Of a stretch of 64,000 nucleotides of DNA, positions 10,971-24,257 are shown in pieces. Under the pieces are notes generated by a model, which was not told the origin of the DNA, did no database searches, and saw only the letters and a program-made list of their open reading frames with translations. Every line of letters starts with the position of its first letter. Positions within the stretch are counted from its first letter, which is position 1. This stretch comes from Neopestalotiopsis rosae (lineage: Eukaryota > Ascomycota > Sordariomycetes > Amphisphaeriales > Sporocadaceae). The DNA is taken from positions 682,001 through 746,000 of the forward strand of contig JALGAS010000008.1 in assembly GCA_023078685.1 (NCBI GenBank), given 5' to 3'. A program made the position numbers and the translations under genes.

Positions 10971-12335
10971 ATGGGCTTGACTGACGCATATAACAATGGG
11001 GGTAACAACCACTTCCGGTCGGCAGGCCCGACCAGTTTTCAAGTCCACGATCGTCACGGCTCTGTTGAACTGCTCACCCAACAACCTCCCTCCTACGACA
11101 GTGCACAGCTGCCGCTGAGACCGACAGCAAATATGAAGGGAAATGTCAACTCGAATTGGGACCCCCGTGGTTGGGGTTGGAAGAAATGGGCCGGCGTTGC
11201 GCTAGTCTTGATCGTCGCCATTATTGCCGGTGTCGTTGCAGGAGTATTGGTCGCCAAGGCCAACCGCTATCCCGACTATAGCAAGCTGACTTACACATTG
11301 GAGGATACATGTAAGTTGCCCGACAACAAAGAGTTGCGCCCACATCAAGAACATGACAAGATCGCTAACATTCTTACTTCCCATGCAGATTCTGGAGAAG
11401 ATTTCTTTGACAACTTTGACTATTTTGAAGGATATGATCCCACGTCGGGTTTCGTACACTATGTTCCTCAGGCGCGGGCCGAGTCACTTGTAAGTGTGCC
11501 CTGTAGATAAATTCGAGCTTTACCAATTGCGCAGAATACTAACATGGTGGCCAACCTACAGAACCTCACATATGCATCCTCAAGCACAGCCGTTTTGAGG
11601 GTCGACACTTCCGTCGGCAACACATCGAGCCCCGACGCATCCACTGGCCGCTTCTCAGTGCGCGTCACGTCCAAGACGCAGTACGACAGCGGCCTCTTCA
11701 TCTTTGACGTCAAGCACACGCCCTACGGCTGCGGGACCTGGCCGGCCCTCTGGCTCAGCGACCCGAGCAACTGGCCGACCAATGGCGAGATCGACGTCAT
11801 GGAGGCCGTCAACAAGGCCACCGACGGCAACCAGATGACGCTGCACACGGACGACGGCTGCGACATGAAGGTCAAGCGCAAGATGACAGGTACCGCCCAG
11901 TACAAGACGTGCAGCAACACCACCAACGATAACGCCGGCTGCGGCGTCCTGGGCGACGCCGACTCGAGTTACGGCACCGGCTTCAACTCGGGCGGCGGTG
12001 GCGTCATGGCCGTCGAGTGGCGCGACGCCGGCATCCGCATGTGGCAATTTGCCCGCGACAGCATCCCCGACGACATCTCGTCCGGCAGCAGCCCCGACCC
12101 CAGCTCCTGGGGCACCGCCGCCGCCGATTTCCCCAACACCGACTGCTCCATCTCCAGCCACTTCAAGAACCAGAGCATCATTGCTAATATCGATCTCTGC
12201 GGTGATTGGGCCGGCAACGTCTATGCCGATAGTGGCTGCCCCAGCAGCTGCGAAGACTATGTGGCCAACTACCCATCAGCCTTCAAGAATGCCTACTGGG
12301 AGTTTGGCAGTTTCTCGGTCTACAAGGCCTCCTAA
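10971..12335 (+). CDS. Glycoside hydrolase family 16 endo-1,3(4)-beta-glucanase, type II membrane anchored
   Basis: Exons 10971-11310, 11389-11489 and 11562-12335 give 404 residues. A cytosolic, Asn/Gln/Pro-containing N-terminus precedes a strong hydrophobic segment (GVALVLIVAIIAGVVAGVLV, about residues 75-96), so this is a signal-anchor protein with the enzyme outside. The catalytic domain begins at about residue 114 (EDFFDNFDYFEGYDPTSGF). The GH16 catalytic signature GEIDVMEAVN places the nucleophile Glu at about 223, Asp at 225 and the acid/base Glu at 228. The family cuts mixed-linkage or beta-1,3-glucans in wall remodelling or nutrition. Several Cys residues in the catalytic part suggest disulphides. 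The start is the least certain part; the upstream frame is open (see finding). Third-exon composition is markedly GC-rich at third positions compared with the first exon. Confidence 0.9.
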
Positions 12336-13046
12336 GCAGCAAAATTTACATGCGTTGAAAGATTAAAAAAAGGGCGATGTAGTCACGCAAGGAGAGAGAG
12401 AAGTCAAAATACAGTCTTGTGGAACAAGACCTGCTGTGTAACATGGATGACAGCACCTTATCACGTTGTATTCGTTAGCGAGGCGTTTTTTTGATCAATT
12501 TCGGTCCAATTGGGGAAGAAAGAGAGAAGCCATATACCACTCCATAGATTATTAGTCAAACGAAGATAAAACCAAATAATCATCATATATGAAGAGCGAT
12601 TTTTTGCTGATTTGAGTATATTTCTCTCATGGTCAAAGGTAGTCATGTCCCGACTACCACACAAATATTAGACCTGAATCTAGTGGAGATGTCGCTGAAC
12701 TCCTTCTATACCTGTGTTTGTGTTTCCCCAGAAAAAACGCCACGATGCTATGCATAAATTCCCTTCACTGTACAGTCAAGCCCGCGTCGTCAGTCCGTCT
12801 CTTTTCCGTCGAAACTGAGGAAATTCGCGAGCTGGCTAGATCATTCCAAAAAGGGGGTATTCTCTTTCATCGTACAAACTCCCATCGTACAAACGGCTCT
12901 GGTCGTCAATGTTGTGTCGAGCCACTTGGTTGCGACATTTCTTTCTCGAAACGTCATCAAGGGCGAAGGACCCGTACTAAACCCTGTGCGTCCTTTTTTT
13001 TCCCTTTTCTTTTTGTCTCCTTTCATCGAGTAAAAAAAAACCTGAT
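12336..13046. other. Convergent intergenic region (GH16 / Tim22)
   Basis: The two flanking genes end toward each other here. It holds their 3' untranslated regions. No coding potential was recognised and no clear terminator motif can be assigned. Confidence 0.5.
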
Positions 13047-13795
13047 TTACTCCTCGCCCGGACTCCTCATGTAGGCATCGATGGCCGCGGAAAAGGCCGC
13101 AAAGGCGGCGCAGCCGCCGCCGACGGCCATGGGCCCGCCGCCGCGGGCGAGGATGCCGCCCGTGAGGCAGCCGGCCGCGACGCCGTTGGCCAGGTCATTC
13201 TTGGCGCGGAACCCCTCGATGCCGCACTCGATACCGGCAAACATGGCGCCCACCTTGCCAAAGTTCTTGGCCATGCCGTACGAGCGCGTGCCCATGTCCT
13301 TGAAGCCCGTGGCCAGCTGCTGGCGGAGCGGGAGCGAGGCGAGCTCCTTGGGCGCGGCGCCCGGGGCGCCCGGGACGTGGTATGGTGTATCGTAGGACAT
13401 CTGCGATGAAGAGAAAGAGAGCACAGCATGGTCAGCAAATCGTATTCCAGCTTGGATATTGGGGCAAGTTTTGGGCGCTGGACCGGGGAGAAGCGCAAAT
13501 GTGGTTGTGGCGCGGGTCATAAGTGGCAATGAGGACTTACAGAAGCCATGAACATTCCAAACAGACCACCCATACCGAAACCCATTACTCCCGACATCAT
13601 GGTCTTGCCGAAACACGACTCCATCATGGCGTTGATCTAAAGTGAGAGATGCAAAGTCAGCTACGCGGGCATTCCAACAGAGGGGGGAAAGTCGAGAGGA
13701 AGGTAGAGAAGCTGCCGTACTCGTTTAATGTTTGGGTCATTGGGATCATATCCCCCGCCGCCCGCAGCGCCAACATCTTTCGGTAGTGAGTTCAT
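13047..13795 (-). CDS. tim22: Mitochondrial inner-membrane translocase subunit Tim22
   Basis: Exons (minus strand) 13721-13795, 13541-13636 and 13047-13400 give 174 residues, close to the usual fungal length. The N-terminal exon is soluble and Gly-rich. The second carries the first membrane span ([20 protein letters not shown]) preceded by a conserved MESCFGK motif. The third contains the Tim17/22/23-fold region, including [22 protein letters not shown] and the Gly-rich [20 protein letters not shown]. The two cysteines in MESC and GIECG are likely the intramolecular disulphide pair known for Tim22. The protein forms the channel of the carrier translocase that inserts metabolite carriers and Tim17/23 into the inner membrane. 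All exon phases agree. Confidence 0.93.
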
Positions 13796-14848
13796 TGTCG
13801 CGATTATATCAAGAGTGACTGAGCGAGTGGGTGACACTGGGATGTCGCTTTGCGCCGTTTGTATGGGGACCCTGGGGACGGTAAGCTCCCTTATCGGAAT
13901 GGGTCGCGAAGGCGATAAAGGAATTTATCTTGCCGCTTGTCACCGCCTTGAGAGGTACGTACATATGCAGTACCACATGTACTGCATACTACGGCACACT
14001 AGCTCTATATCTTCTAGTATCGCACGCCCACTTCTATGACCATGTTCCGTATACAGCATCGTATCGTACACTTCTGTCAACCAATGTGATGTGTGCTTCA
14101 TTTGTAGTCAGATTAAGAAAAATTCGAAGCAAAGTAGATACGATACCTCTAAGAGATTATGCTTCGCCGTGTGTGCTTCATGCTAGCAGACATCTACTTC
14201 TTACTTTCACTTATTCATGTGTCCATTCAAGTTCCATCGGAACAGGTTTATTCTCTAGCTACCTTATGTAATTGGTGGCTTTTGCCCCCGGTCGTCTGCC
14301 CATGAAAGAATCATTGCATATCATCCACCTGAATGGTTCCAAGTGCGACAGGCGCCGCCGATGAGGCGTAAAATATATACAATGTACTAATGAGCGTCAG
14401 TAGCCACGTTCTCTATGAATATGTTCCCGTGTTCCCAATGAATACTATTGTCATGTTGGTGCTTTGAGTACAATCATCCCGGTCTACTGCTGACGCTCCT
14501 GTTGTACAAGTTCGCTCGCTTCTGACCACAGCAGCTCTAGCCACGTCCAGGAGTCTAGATCAACTCTATGCCGTCATGAGATTGCTCCCGTGTCTGTGCC
14601 CACTTCACGCAAGACTTGTTTCGTCTCAAAAAGCTCTCGAGCCTGACTGGAGGTCGATTCTGGAGATGTCCAGATGTCTGAGCAGGTCTTAAAGAGCAAG
14701 TGATGCTTGGGTCTCGTGTAGAAGCGGCCTTGGTAGAAACATCACCAGATGAGCAACTTGCGCTTTCAATAATCCTCAAAACCAGGCACGGATCACTGCC
14801 GTGAAAGCGAGGTCAGTGCAGTGCGGTCCCAACCCTCGCATCTTCCGT
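13796..14848. other. Intergenic region between Tim22 and the deubiquitinase
   Basis: It contains the Tim22 promoter on the left and the 3' region of the deubiquitinase on the right. No gene was recognised. A 10-bp perfect inverted repeat lies at 13964-13988 (listed separately). Confidence 0.5.
13964..13988. repeat. Perfect inverted repeat, 10-bp arms, 5-base loop
   Basis: The arms TATGCAGTAC (13964-13973) and GTACTGCATA (13979-13988) are exact reverse complements around the loop CACAT. It sits about 170 bases upstream of the Tim22 start, read on that gene's strand. It could be a dimeric transcription-factor site or chance. Confidence 0.5.
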
Positions 14849-17800
14849 CTATTTGAGGAACATTTCTGAACCGTTCCGTATGGTCCGTGTTCTGTCAGGG
14901 TGATCCAAGCCGAGTGAAGTATCTTCCTCGAGACCACCTTCGCTTCCTTGGTGCAAGATGTCATCTACATGTCATTAGCATCATAGTTCTACTGCAGCGA
15001 GCAGGTGCACAATCAACTCCGGGCAGTCTTACCATCAACAAGATACGTGAGTTTTCCATATCGTCTAACCAAAGCAAACTTGATCTTTTCGAATGCTTTG
15101 CCCTTGATACCGGTTCGCTTTTCGAGGCGTTTCTTTGTCTCCGAGAATTCCTCTCCCTGTTTCTTAATTAGCACTGCAATCATGACCACGCAACATTATG
15201 CACTGGTTCCACTTACATCTTTCAGAAGGAATTTGAAGGGGATTCCGTGAACTCGGCTACTGTCCGACTGGAAATGCAAGACCTTGATGAAATCTCTCTC
15301 ATCTGCATCAAGTTCCTCCTCCGGGATTCGTTCTGCCACCACATCCGTGTACTCATTAATGCTAAGGACTGGGTAGCTTGGTGGGAGCTCTCGGAAGACC
15401 TTGTTGTGATGTATCTCGTATACTCGGATGCGACCACCTGTCTGCTCGTCGTCGATCTGGGCCTTCTTGACCAAAGCCTGCACCAAATCCTCAATATGAC
15501 CGGCTTTATTGACAAGCACATCATAGGTATCCTTTTCAAGATTAGCATGGTTTCATTGATGAGACAACAAGTGAAAGATGGCTTACCGCTTTGGAAATGC
15601 CCTCAGACAACCAAATAACCTTGACGCTCTTCTTCGTGTCAAGCTCGGCCAGACTCATGTCCAGCACTTCAAAGAAGAGTGCATCAGCCTTGGCTTGTGC
15701 ATTGGCGGGGTGATTCCTATCCGAGCTGAGTATCTGACCAAGGTTTTGTTGAGCTGTACGTCTGAGGGGAGCTTTTGGATTGCCGCTGCTTGCATTGACC
15801 GTGAAGAACCGAATGTGTGTCGGATCGACATTGAGACTGTCTCCAACACGCTCAGCAATTTGATCGTAGGTAAGTCTGTCAGGCATAGTGAGGCTGAAGC
15901 TTTCGTATCCCTTCTCACAGCGGGGATGAGGCCAGAATCGGACGTCCCTCTTGTGAACAAGGAAATCATAGTATTCGCGAGCATCCTCGAAATGATCCCA
16001 TTTCCTGGGAGCGCCATTAGCAGGCTTCTCGCTCAAGCGAGGGATCTTGGCCAAGCTCGCTAAGCCATCCCCAGCTTTACGTTCGGGCACGCGCTGAAAG
16101 CAGATGATGTCGCCATCTTGGAGTTCAGCCGCCTTGAGAGTTTGCCTAAACTTCAGGGACTCGATCATTTGGGGTTTGATCTCCTCCCACATGGCCACTT
16201 GCTCTCCGGCAGGCAGCTTCTCACCCCAGCCCATCTTCTTGGATATGATAGGCACGAGATCCTCAACCTTCTTTTCCTTACTGACATACACATGACCAAC
16301 GCCCTCCAGAACTTGTTTCTCCTGGTCAAAGAACTTGAGGAAGAGCAGGATGAGATCGGTCTTGACGACAACGCCGTTAGCGCCGCCTTGGTAGGTTGGC
16401 CAAATAGCTTCGCCTTGCTCATTGGTTTCTTCAGCGACTTCGACCCAGACTCGCAACGATGCATCGCGGCTAGTGCTGACAGATCTAGTGTAGGTTTCCT
16501 CGATGGTAGGCTTCAAGTCCATGATGGGCTGATCAGGTCGTGTGGTTTTGTTCTGGCGATTAACCATTATCCAGAGCCGAAGCTTGCGTGGATCTTGGCT
16601 GATGTCTTCAGCAATAGTCGTCAAAAGAGACTCCATGGAATCCTTTCTCTTGACCTTGTAGAATCTCGGTGCGGCAGGATCTTTATTAATGTCTGCGTCG
16701 AAGTCCGTAAGATCGGTTGACCCATGATGCTTGAAGGTTTCGCCAGTGACGGCCTTAACTGTCAGATACAGGTGTTGCTCCTCGCGTTCCTTGCGCTTAG
16801 CTTCTCGCTCGGCGGCCTCTTCCTCCAGTCTGAGTCGCAGGTGAGCCGGCGTGTCTTCTCGAGTGACGGGCGTCAGGACTTGGTCGAGCCGAGGCTCGCG
16901 AATATACACCAACATGTACGCGTTCGCCGAGCGCATCACCGGCTTTTTCGAGATCGAGGTGCGGAAAACGCCTTGCGATGTACGCATCTCGCCACCATAG
17001 TTTTCTTCAAGGGTCTCCCTTATGGTAGCCTTGGTCACCTTGTCGTCGTCGAACTTGTAGAACCATCCGTCCTTGTTTGGCTTCAAAAAGGCATAGTAGT
17101 GGCCAGCATTGAGGTCTCCACTGTGTACGAGAACGCCATGAAGCTTGTACACCCAGGACTCTGACATGTCGGAATTTTTCTCAAGGAATGGCGCAGCATC
17201 GAAGGATTCTGGGAATTCAAACCGATCGTTGACCTTCATCATGGCGTCTCGCTGGACATCGTACTCGAATCTCTTGAGGTGCAGATGAAGAACCTCCGGA
17301 AAGCTTTGGAAAATGACACCCTTGTTTGCGTCCTGATACTTGAAGTCATCGCCGGCCCAATACTTGTTGTCTCCGTCCAGAGTTTCTTGGTTAATATAGT
17401 CCTTGAAACTGTCCTCTAGGGTTGAGTTGCCGCGGACATTCAGTTGAATATCCCAGAAATCTTCAATACGACTCGATTCGTAGTCCACATTGATGCAGGA
17501 GACGTAGGTCTTGACCTTACCACTGAGCATTCTGGGCAGAGCATCTTCAGCAGCGGTGCCCTTCATCCGCTCTTCCATGCGCTCGATCAGTTTGCGTGAA
17601 AGCTCTTGAACGTCCTGCTGTTCGAAAATGTGACGTGTGTCCCAGCCGAAAGACTTCGTTAGCTCGTTGGTTCCAACAGCATTGTTAGACGTCTGTAGCT
17701 GATAGAATAGTCTCTGCAAGGCATATACACTATTGGTAGGGCTGTCGTCGTTGTCGGTAGGTATCTGGTACACGGCCTTTCGAAAGGCGTTGGTAAAATA

Positions 17801-18795
17801 CAGAGACTGAAGGAGAGAATTCAAATAGCATGTGGCGCCCTGATTCTTGAGACCCACATAGCCAGTTTCTTTCTTTGAATCGTAGTTGTTGAAATTGTGC
17901 CAGAGAACACCAGTCTCATCCTCGACAATCCGAACATAAGCTGTCAACAGAACAGAGTCGTTCTCCGCTAGGGGACGACCAGAGTTTTCGAAGTCGGAAT
18001 TGAACATGCGACGGAACTCGATGAATCTCGTGAAACCCCAATCGCTTTCTTCCTTGGTGAAGCGGTGATGTGCCTGATGGTGCACGAAGAGGGATGGGTC
18101 GTTGACGTTGGACATGACCAGGCCAAAGTGCACGCAGCAACTCCAGTCCTCAGGAATTGTGCTTGGATCCTCAAAACCATGCTCGAGGTAGAGTGAACAT
18201 TGGTCCACGTTGTTGCCGTAAGGGAACAGGAGGATACGCCTTCAAAATCCACGTCAGCCAGGCCACTAAAACTTTTATGGGTGTTGTCTTCACGCACCAG
18301 GGAAAACCTCCAGCCATGAATATAGGACCATGTTCCTTTTTACTCTGAAAGGCTCTCCAGTTCTCGATTTTCCATGTAGAAACGGCATCTTCTAGGATCT
18401 TGGGTTCTTCGATCAAGGAAGGAAGGACCAGGTCTCTCATAGCCTCGACTATAATGATTTATGATCAGCTTTGGGTAAAGAATGACAGAAGTAGAGCTTA
18501 GGATATGGCAAGAACTCGCAAACATACAGTCAGTCGCCAGTACGGCGTTTTCTTTGGCATCGGGGCCATTTTCTAAACCTTCTGGATTTATATCAACCAC
18601 TTGTTCCTTCTCGCTCTCGGCAGAAGCGAGCTCGTCCGGGGTATCAATAACCATCTCGTTTGGAGAGTGGAATTCTGGATCGTAGCTCTGTAGATTGCGT
18701 TGGCTGTCAACATTTGTCTTTCGGATGGCTTCAAGGACGTATGGTGGTAGAGGGGGAGGGGGAGGAGGGGCGTTTTCTTTGTTATCGGCATTCAT
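14849..18795 (-). CDS. UBP15: Ubiquitin carboxyl-terminal hydrolase, USP7/Ubp15 family
   Basis: Six exons (minus strand): 18528-18795, 18298-18448, 15587-18239, 15217-15531, 15033-15156 and 14849-14964, giving 1208 residues. Domains in order are a Pro-rich disordered N-terminus (PPPPPPLPP), a MATH/TRAF-like domain (about 105-250, starting STWKIENW), the USP catalytic domain, and a long C-terminal series of ubiquitin-like folds ending LGLDHPDRTRTIRNG. The Cys box GYVGLKNQGATCYLN puts the catalytic Cys at about 277. The His box HSGDLNAGHYYAF puts His at about 520. The QQDVQELSRKL motif is also family-typical. Human USP7 and yeast Ubp15 have the same layout and length. They remove ubiquitin from regulators of the cell cycle, peroxisome function and DNA metabolism. 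The ATG at 18795 is preferred; in-frame ATGs at 18867 and 18861 would add about 24 residues. Confidence 0.95.
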
Positions 18796-21763
18796 AGTCA
18801 AAGGAAGTTCGGTGCCGTACGGATTGCTTGGTTGTTCGAGGCGCACAATCAGACCCAACATGCGCATTGGTTTGCACGGGTCTATTGCTGCTTGTCTGTA
18901 TGCAAAAATCCGTGACAGAAAAGGAAACAAAACAAGTGTGTGTATCTATTTGCGCTTGCGTGCTCAAGGAGATCAAGAATTAGAGGAAAAGATGCAAAGA
19001 ATTGGGGTGTGTGGAAGATGTAGTTGGTGAAGTGTACAAGGCCGCGGCGCTCACATGCGAAGCAAGCAAGCAGGGTGTAGGGGAAGTCTTTACCATTGTG
19101 ACTAGTTTCCTCACAGTGTCATGACAGAATGCGTGTGCCGAAGGCTGGAAGGTTCAATGTTTGTACAACCGGTGGGAATCGCGTGCGACTGTCCGCTGCG
19201 TGCTCGGTCGGGTCGTGGTTGACGACAGTTTTGTTGGTCGGCGGGGTCGGATGACGCTTTTTTACTGACAGGAAGACAAGAGCTTCCTCTCTGCTACTAC
19301 TGCCTACCGTAAAACTGCGGCGGCGGCGACGGGCGGTTTCCCCCAGAGCGTCGATAGGGTAGATAAGTACGGTAAATGGTGGACACCTAGGCAGGTGCTG
19401 GCGACGAGATCAAAGATGAGCCTCGAAGCAAAATAGGAATGTGTGGAATAAACAAACCGCCTCCGCGTCTGATGATGGAGGGGGAAGTTGCAATTCTGGA
19501 GAACGGTGGTAGGTAGTAGGTGATGTCGTCAGGTGCAGGTGTACGAAAGAGAGCTTTCTTCGTTTTTTGGGGGAACACACCGGCGGCGCGCGGTGCTCTG
19601 TGCAGGTGCTAGGCTGGAGCGATTCACAGCCAGAGTGGGCTGTCCCAGACCTTGGCGTAAGGTCTAGCAGGCTGCAGGCAAGTTCGAGAGAGAGGCCAAA
19701 GGAGGCTTGAGGTAGTGCGGGCAGGGGTGAGCACAGCCGCGGAGACTGTGCCAGCCGTGATTCAGTGTGCATTGCTGCTTACCTTGGTACACATGCATTA
19801 TTCACCTACCAGTCCAATTTACATTACCTTGTATTTCTTGCTTCTCACTGACTGACAATGCTGACTCAAACTGCAGATAGATCAAATGCAAGTAGCGGGC
19901 AACTTGGTACAATCACATCACTGGCCGAGACTTCAACAGCACCGCCAGAGAGCCAGATGGAACAGTGATGAAGGGCAAGATTGTTGCAGAAACCGGCATG
20001 AACGGCTTACTGCCAGTTCTCTTTGGTTCTCCAAGTGGGGAATATTGAAAAAGCTCCGGGCTGTGTATAGAAAACATGATACATGTACGTCGCTCGCTAG
20101 CTAGTACACATAGCCAGATACCATACACATCGTCATTTATCAATTGATCCCACCACCACTCACTAATAGTCATGATTTACTCGAAATTTAATCCAAGATT
20201 ATTAGAAGGACTGGCTATATGTCTTGAAGATAGTAAGTGAAGTCCGCAATAAGTCTTGAGATGGCCAAATGGAGGATGTATAACCTGTCAGGACTATCCA
20301 GGTAGGTACCCGTCTGCATCACAAATATTTGGCGACTTATACTTACTGTACTTGCAACTACTGTGTCCCCACCAAAGCTGTCTAAGCCCTCTGTGCTACT
20401 GAATGACGTCTGTATAAAGTAATAACCAGCATGTTTTTTTGTATTTACTCTTCAGGGCTCAATCATTTATTGTCTCTCTCGCTCATTGTTGGTTACCAGC
20501 AGCAGTTATGCCATTAGTAATGCATCGTCTTTCATAAATTTTCTTGAAAGTCATGTTTAATACAATATGATCTTTCGATTTCAACGTCGTGACCTGTTTA
20601 ATCTTCTGACCGAGGGGGGGATTTGCGATACTGGATGATCGTAAATTTGAATGCGGCCACATCATCAGCTTGATTTCCAAATGAAGCATACATAGATCAA
20701 GAGGTAGCTATCATTAGTTGTATTTACTTGCAGTATTGTCTTTGGAGAATCTGCTCCAGAGAGTGTGGGTTGCATCTTTACCAATGCCGTATGCCGCTTA
20801 TTATATTCGATCAAGGTCGCCTTGCTGGACTTTGCCGGCTTTGGCCATTTCATCGAAGCTTTGCAATCTATCCAAACCTAGAGATCGCCTTGGCGTTCTT
20901 GTTGCCCAATACAGGCAGATAGGCCAAACCCAGTTGTCTGCAGTGCCAAAAGTGCGCATACGTATTCGATTGGCCCATTTACCAAGCGCGCCAGTACTTC
21001 TCCCTCGTTTTGAGGCGCTCAATATATACGTGTACAACTGGCTAGATACCAGCCGTTACACGTGGAGAGCTCGCCTCGACTTCCATACATTCCATAAAAT
21101 ACTACTTTCCACTGTCCCTCCATTGCTATAAGTTGATCCATATAGTAGGGATCTCTCTGTAGATCCTGCGGCCCTGAGTAATGACTCGCTGCTGTTCAGC
21201 CCGAAGTTGCGAGCAGCGATTGACGAACTACTTTCCTGCTATGTTGCCGAGTCTACATGTATCGACTTGCCGCTCCATCAACCCCCCTTGCCCCCCATTT
21301 GTATGCAGAGTTGCAGAGTCGCAACCCACTACTGTAGAGCTAGAGAGGAGCCAGCCAATTGTGGGGTAAAATTCCTCAGACCTCGCTCCAGTCCCCTCAC
21401 TTTGCCCAGTCGAGCCACTCCATCATTCAGTCACTCACATGTCGCGACGCTAGGGACCTCCCGGTTTGCCTTTTTTGAGTCCTGGTCTGGTGCCACACCG
21501 GTCCAAAAAGTCCAGAGCTACAACTCTCGAGCTCTCTTACGATTCATATATGCAGAGAGTCATACGTTGCGACACCGGCAGTGCCCAAAACCTTTCTCCC
21601 GTCTGTTGTCTCTTTTGCAGCTATATGCAGATTCTCTGCACCTCAATCTTCAACTTTTGATGTAGCAACTGGCAAACTACAAACACCATCAGCTCTGGCC
21701 GTTTCCCATCTATTCGAATCCACCGGTGGGGAAAGTCGTTTGCGCACATATGGACTTGTCACA
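18796..21763. other. Three-kilobase divergent region between deubiquitinase and kinase genes
   Basis: No gene was recognised in nearly 3 kb. It must contain both promoters. Frames such as 20718-21131 and 21207-21665 start from non-ATG codons or lack any family likeness, and the second directly abuts the kinase leader. Nothing repetitive stands out. Confidence 0.45.
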
Positions 21764-23392
21764 ATGTTGTCGTCACTCGCGGTGCAAAATGCCACCAGGG
21801 TCTTGCGGTTGACAGCCAGGCCCGCGAACAACATCGCCGCCAAACAGTTTCACTCGGGACAAAACAGCAGTAACAGTAACAGCGCTACCACTGTCGGCAG
21901 CAACACGACGACTACGACGACAAATGACTGGCAAACTCGTGGTATACAGACAACAACAACCACCACCACCACTAAATGGCGCCCAGTCCAAGTGCTTGAC
22001 GAGTGCGTACATGCAGCTTCTCCAACTATGTCCATATATACAGCGAAATTCTCCAGATTACCGTCTCAATATTTTTCTTTTCTGGCATGGTTCAGATGAC
22101 TAACATGACTGTTTTCGTATAGTTGGGTTGCGAAAGAGGCACGCCCAATATCCTTGCGCCAGCTTATGGTGTTTGGCCGTTCGTTAACCGAGTCGCGCCT
22201 CATCTCCTCGGCCAACTATGTGCGAACGGAGCTTCCAACCCGAATAGCACACCGAATCCGGGACATGCAACGTCTGCCCTACGTCGTAGTCACCAACCCG
22301 CACATTAGCGACGTCTACGAGCTTTACTATAACGCATTCGATACGTTTCGGCGAGTCAAGGAGATCAAGACTCTTGAGGACAATGAGGCCTTCTGCCAGG
22401 ATATTGCCAGGATGCTACGGGCGCATCTGTCCGTCATACCCAAGCTGGCAATGGGAATCTTGCAGTGTAATGGACTGATGGAGAAGGAAGAATTGGATAC
22501 GTTTATGAACACGATATTAAGATCGGTACGTCAAAACGATTGCTACATCAGTCGACCAAGATACTGATATAAACCTGTCTCATAGCGCATATCACGGCGT
22601 GTGATAGCAGAGCAACATCTTGCTCTGACCGAGACCTTTAACTCGCCCTGGTTCTCGCCTGGTGCCAAACTCTCAGAGTCTGACTTTATTGGCGAAGTCT
22701 TTATCAAATGTGTTGCCAATGACGTGGTGCAACGATGCGGAGAGGCCGTTCAGGCTCTGGCCCGGGTTGCCAATGGGCCTGATGTACAAATTCCCGAAAT
22801 CAACATCACGGGGCATCTCGAATCAACGTTCCCCTACATTCTCTCACATTTGGAGTACATCATTGGGGAGCTCCTGAGGAATAGCGTCCAAGCGGTGATT
22901 GATCACCACGCCAAGAGCAAGAACAAGCATTTACCGCCGCCACCGATAGAAGTCACACTCTGCGAAGCACAGCAACACGTCATTATCCGGGTATCAGACC
23001 AGGGCGGCGGAATACCGCGAGACATACTACCATATCTATGGTCTTTTAGCAAAGGACCACGGAGCAGGCAGCGCCTCGAGAACCTGACCAAGGTCCCGCT
23101 CATGGCGGCGACGCTACAGGAGCTGCGCGTCGACGGCAACTTTAGCGGCCTCCAGGACGGCAGGGTCGCCCAGCCCGCCCACGACGGATCTCTGACCTCG
23201 CTCTCGGCGCGGCCGCCACATCTGCGGCTCGGCGTGGGCCTGCCGCTCAGCCGCGTCTACGCCGAGTACTGGGCCGGCAAGCTGGAGATGCACAGCCTCG
23301 AGGGCTACGGCGTCGATGCGTTTCTGCAGATCTCCAAGCTCGGCAACAAGAACGAGCAGCTATCTACACGGGCCGCGATGGATTCTCTCTAG
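21764..23392 (+). CDS. Mitochondrial pyruvate / branched-chain 2-oxoacid dehydrogenase kinase
   Basis: Exons 21764-22002, 22123-22525 and 22586-23392 encode 482 residues. The first 35 residues are basic and hydroxylated (MLSSLAVQNATRVLRLTARP), a typical mitochondrial targeting sequence, followed by a Ser/Asn/Thr-rich linker of about 35 residues that looks poorly conserved. The four-helix BCDHK/PDK domain follows (VAKEARPISLRQLMVFGRSL). The GHKL ATPase domain has its N-box at ELLRNSVQAVIDHH, a G1 box at DQGGGIP and a G2 region at GVGLPLSRVYAEYWAG. The enzyme phosphorylates the E1alpha subunit of pyruvate or branched-chain dehydrogenase and so shuts off the complex. I cannot separate the two substrate classes from sequence alone. 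A loop around NFSGLQDGRVAQPAHDGSLT is longer than in animal enzymes. Confidence 0.92.
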
Positions 23393-24257
23393 GAGGGTAC
23401 GGATTTCTCTGTCTCTGGCAGCCGAGTTTTGTAGGGCATGAAATGATCCCACCATTATTATTATAACGGAAATCTTGGGAATATATTATATATTTGGTCA
23501 TTGCGGCGAAGAGCATTTACACGGGAGTAGGATACGAATTTTTTGGGAAAGGAATCAGCTCGGGAAATACCACACAACTCGATCGGTACGGACATGTTAG
23601 TTGCTCAAGGAGCAATCATCTTTCTGGGTATCTTGGTTCTTGGAGGACGAAAGGTTTCCAGGTTTCACCGGTCTCATCATAGCGTCTGCTTGTAGGAAAT
23701 AGAACATGAGCGTCTCATGGTTTTTGTTTGCATCACTCGGAAGAGCATACACGTCACGCATGATTAGAGTAATATGAAATGTAAGAGTAATAGAATCAGT
23801 CTTGGCTGGTATCATAAGAAACTCGAAATTACATCGTTCACTAAAAGGCCTAACTTGTCGCATGAAAGGTGAAAGAAGTGGGTGTGACTGATAAGCACAC
23901 CCTACAAAAGCAAGAAATATTTTGGCCCCTCGTCATCGTCTCCATCCAGATTCACGAGCTGCTCTGCTCTGCTCTGTTCTGCGCAGGACAAAATTCTTTG
24001 TCCACATCTACGCAGCTCAGTGCATCTAACAAGTCGGATGTTGCCACTGACCCGCGTAAAAAGAGATTATCGGCTTGAAAGCATGTCTAACCATACCCAA
24101 CCCCGCTGGTCAGAAAGAGTGGCGCGCTTTTTTCAATCAGTACGCCGTAATTTTGATTGTAATCGAAAAACCCGGGCTCCTCGGTTTTTGGTGCTCTAAA
24201 GAAAATGCCCGGTGTGAAAAGACTCGAGGTGGACACGAAATGCATGAAGAGCGTTGA
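23393..24257. other. Convergent intergenic region (kinase / septin)
   Basis: It holds the 3' regions of two convergent genes. There is a short CTCTG run near 23960-23985. No coding sequence was recognised. Confidence 0.5.

Noticed and set aside
11655..12161. 168-codon frame opposite the GH16 catalytic exon
   Set aside because: Ala/Gly/Val-rich shadow of a GC-rich coding exon; the plus strand has the GH16 active site.
21207..21665. 152-codon frame just before the kinase gene
   Set aside because: Likely kinase leader and promoter; protein is Ser/Leu/Pro-rich without a domain.
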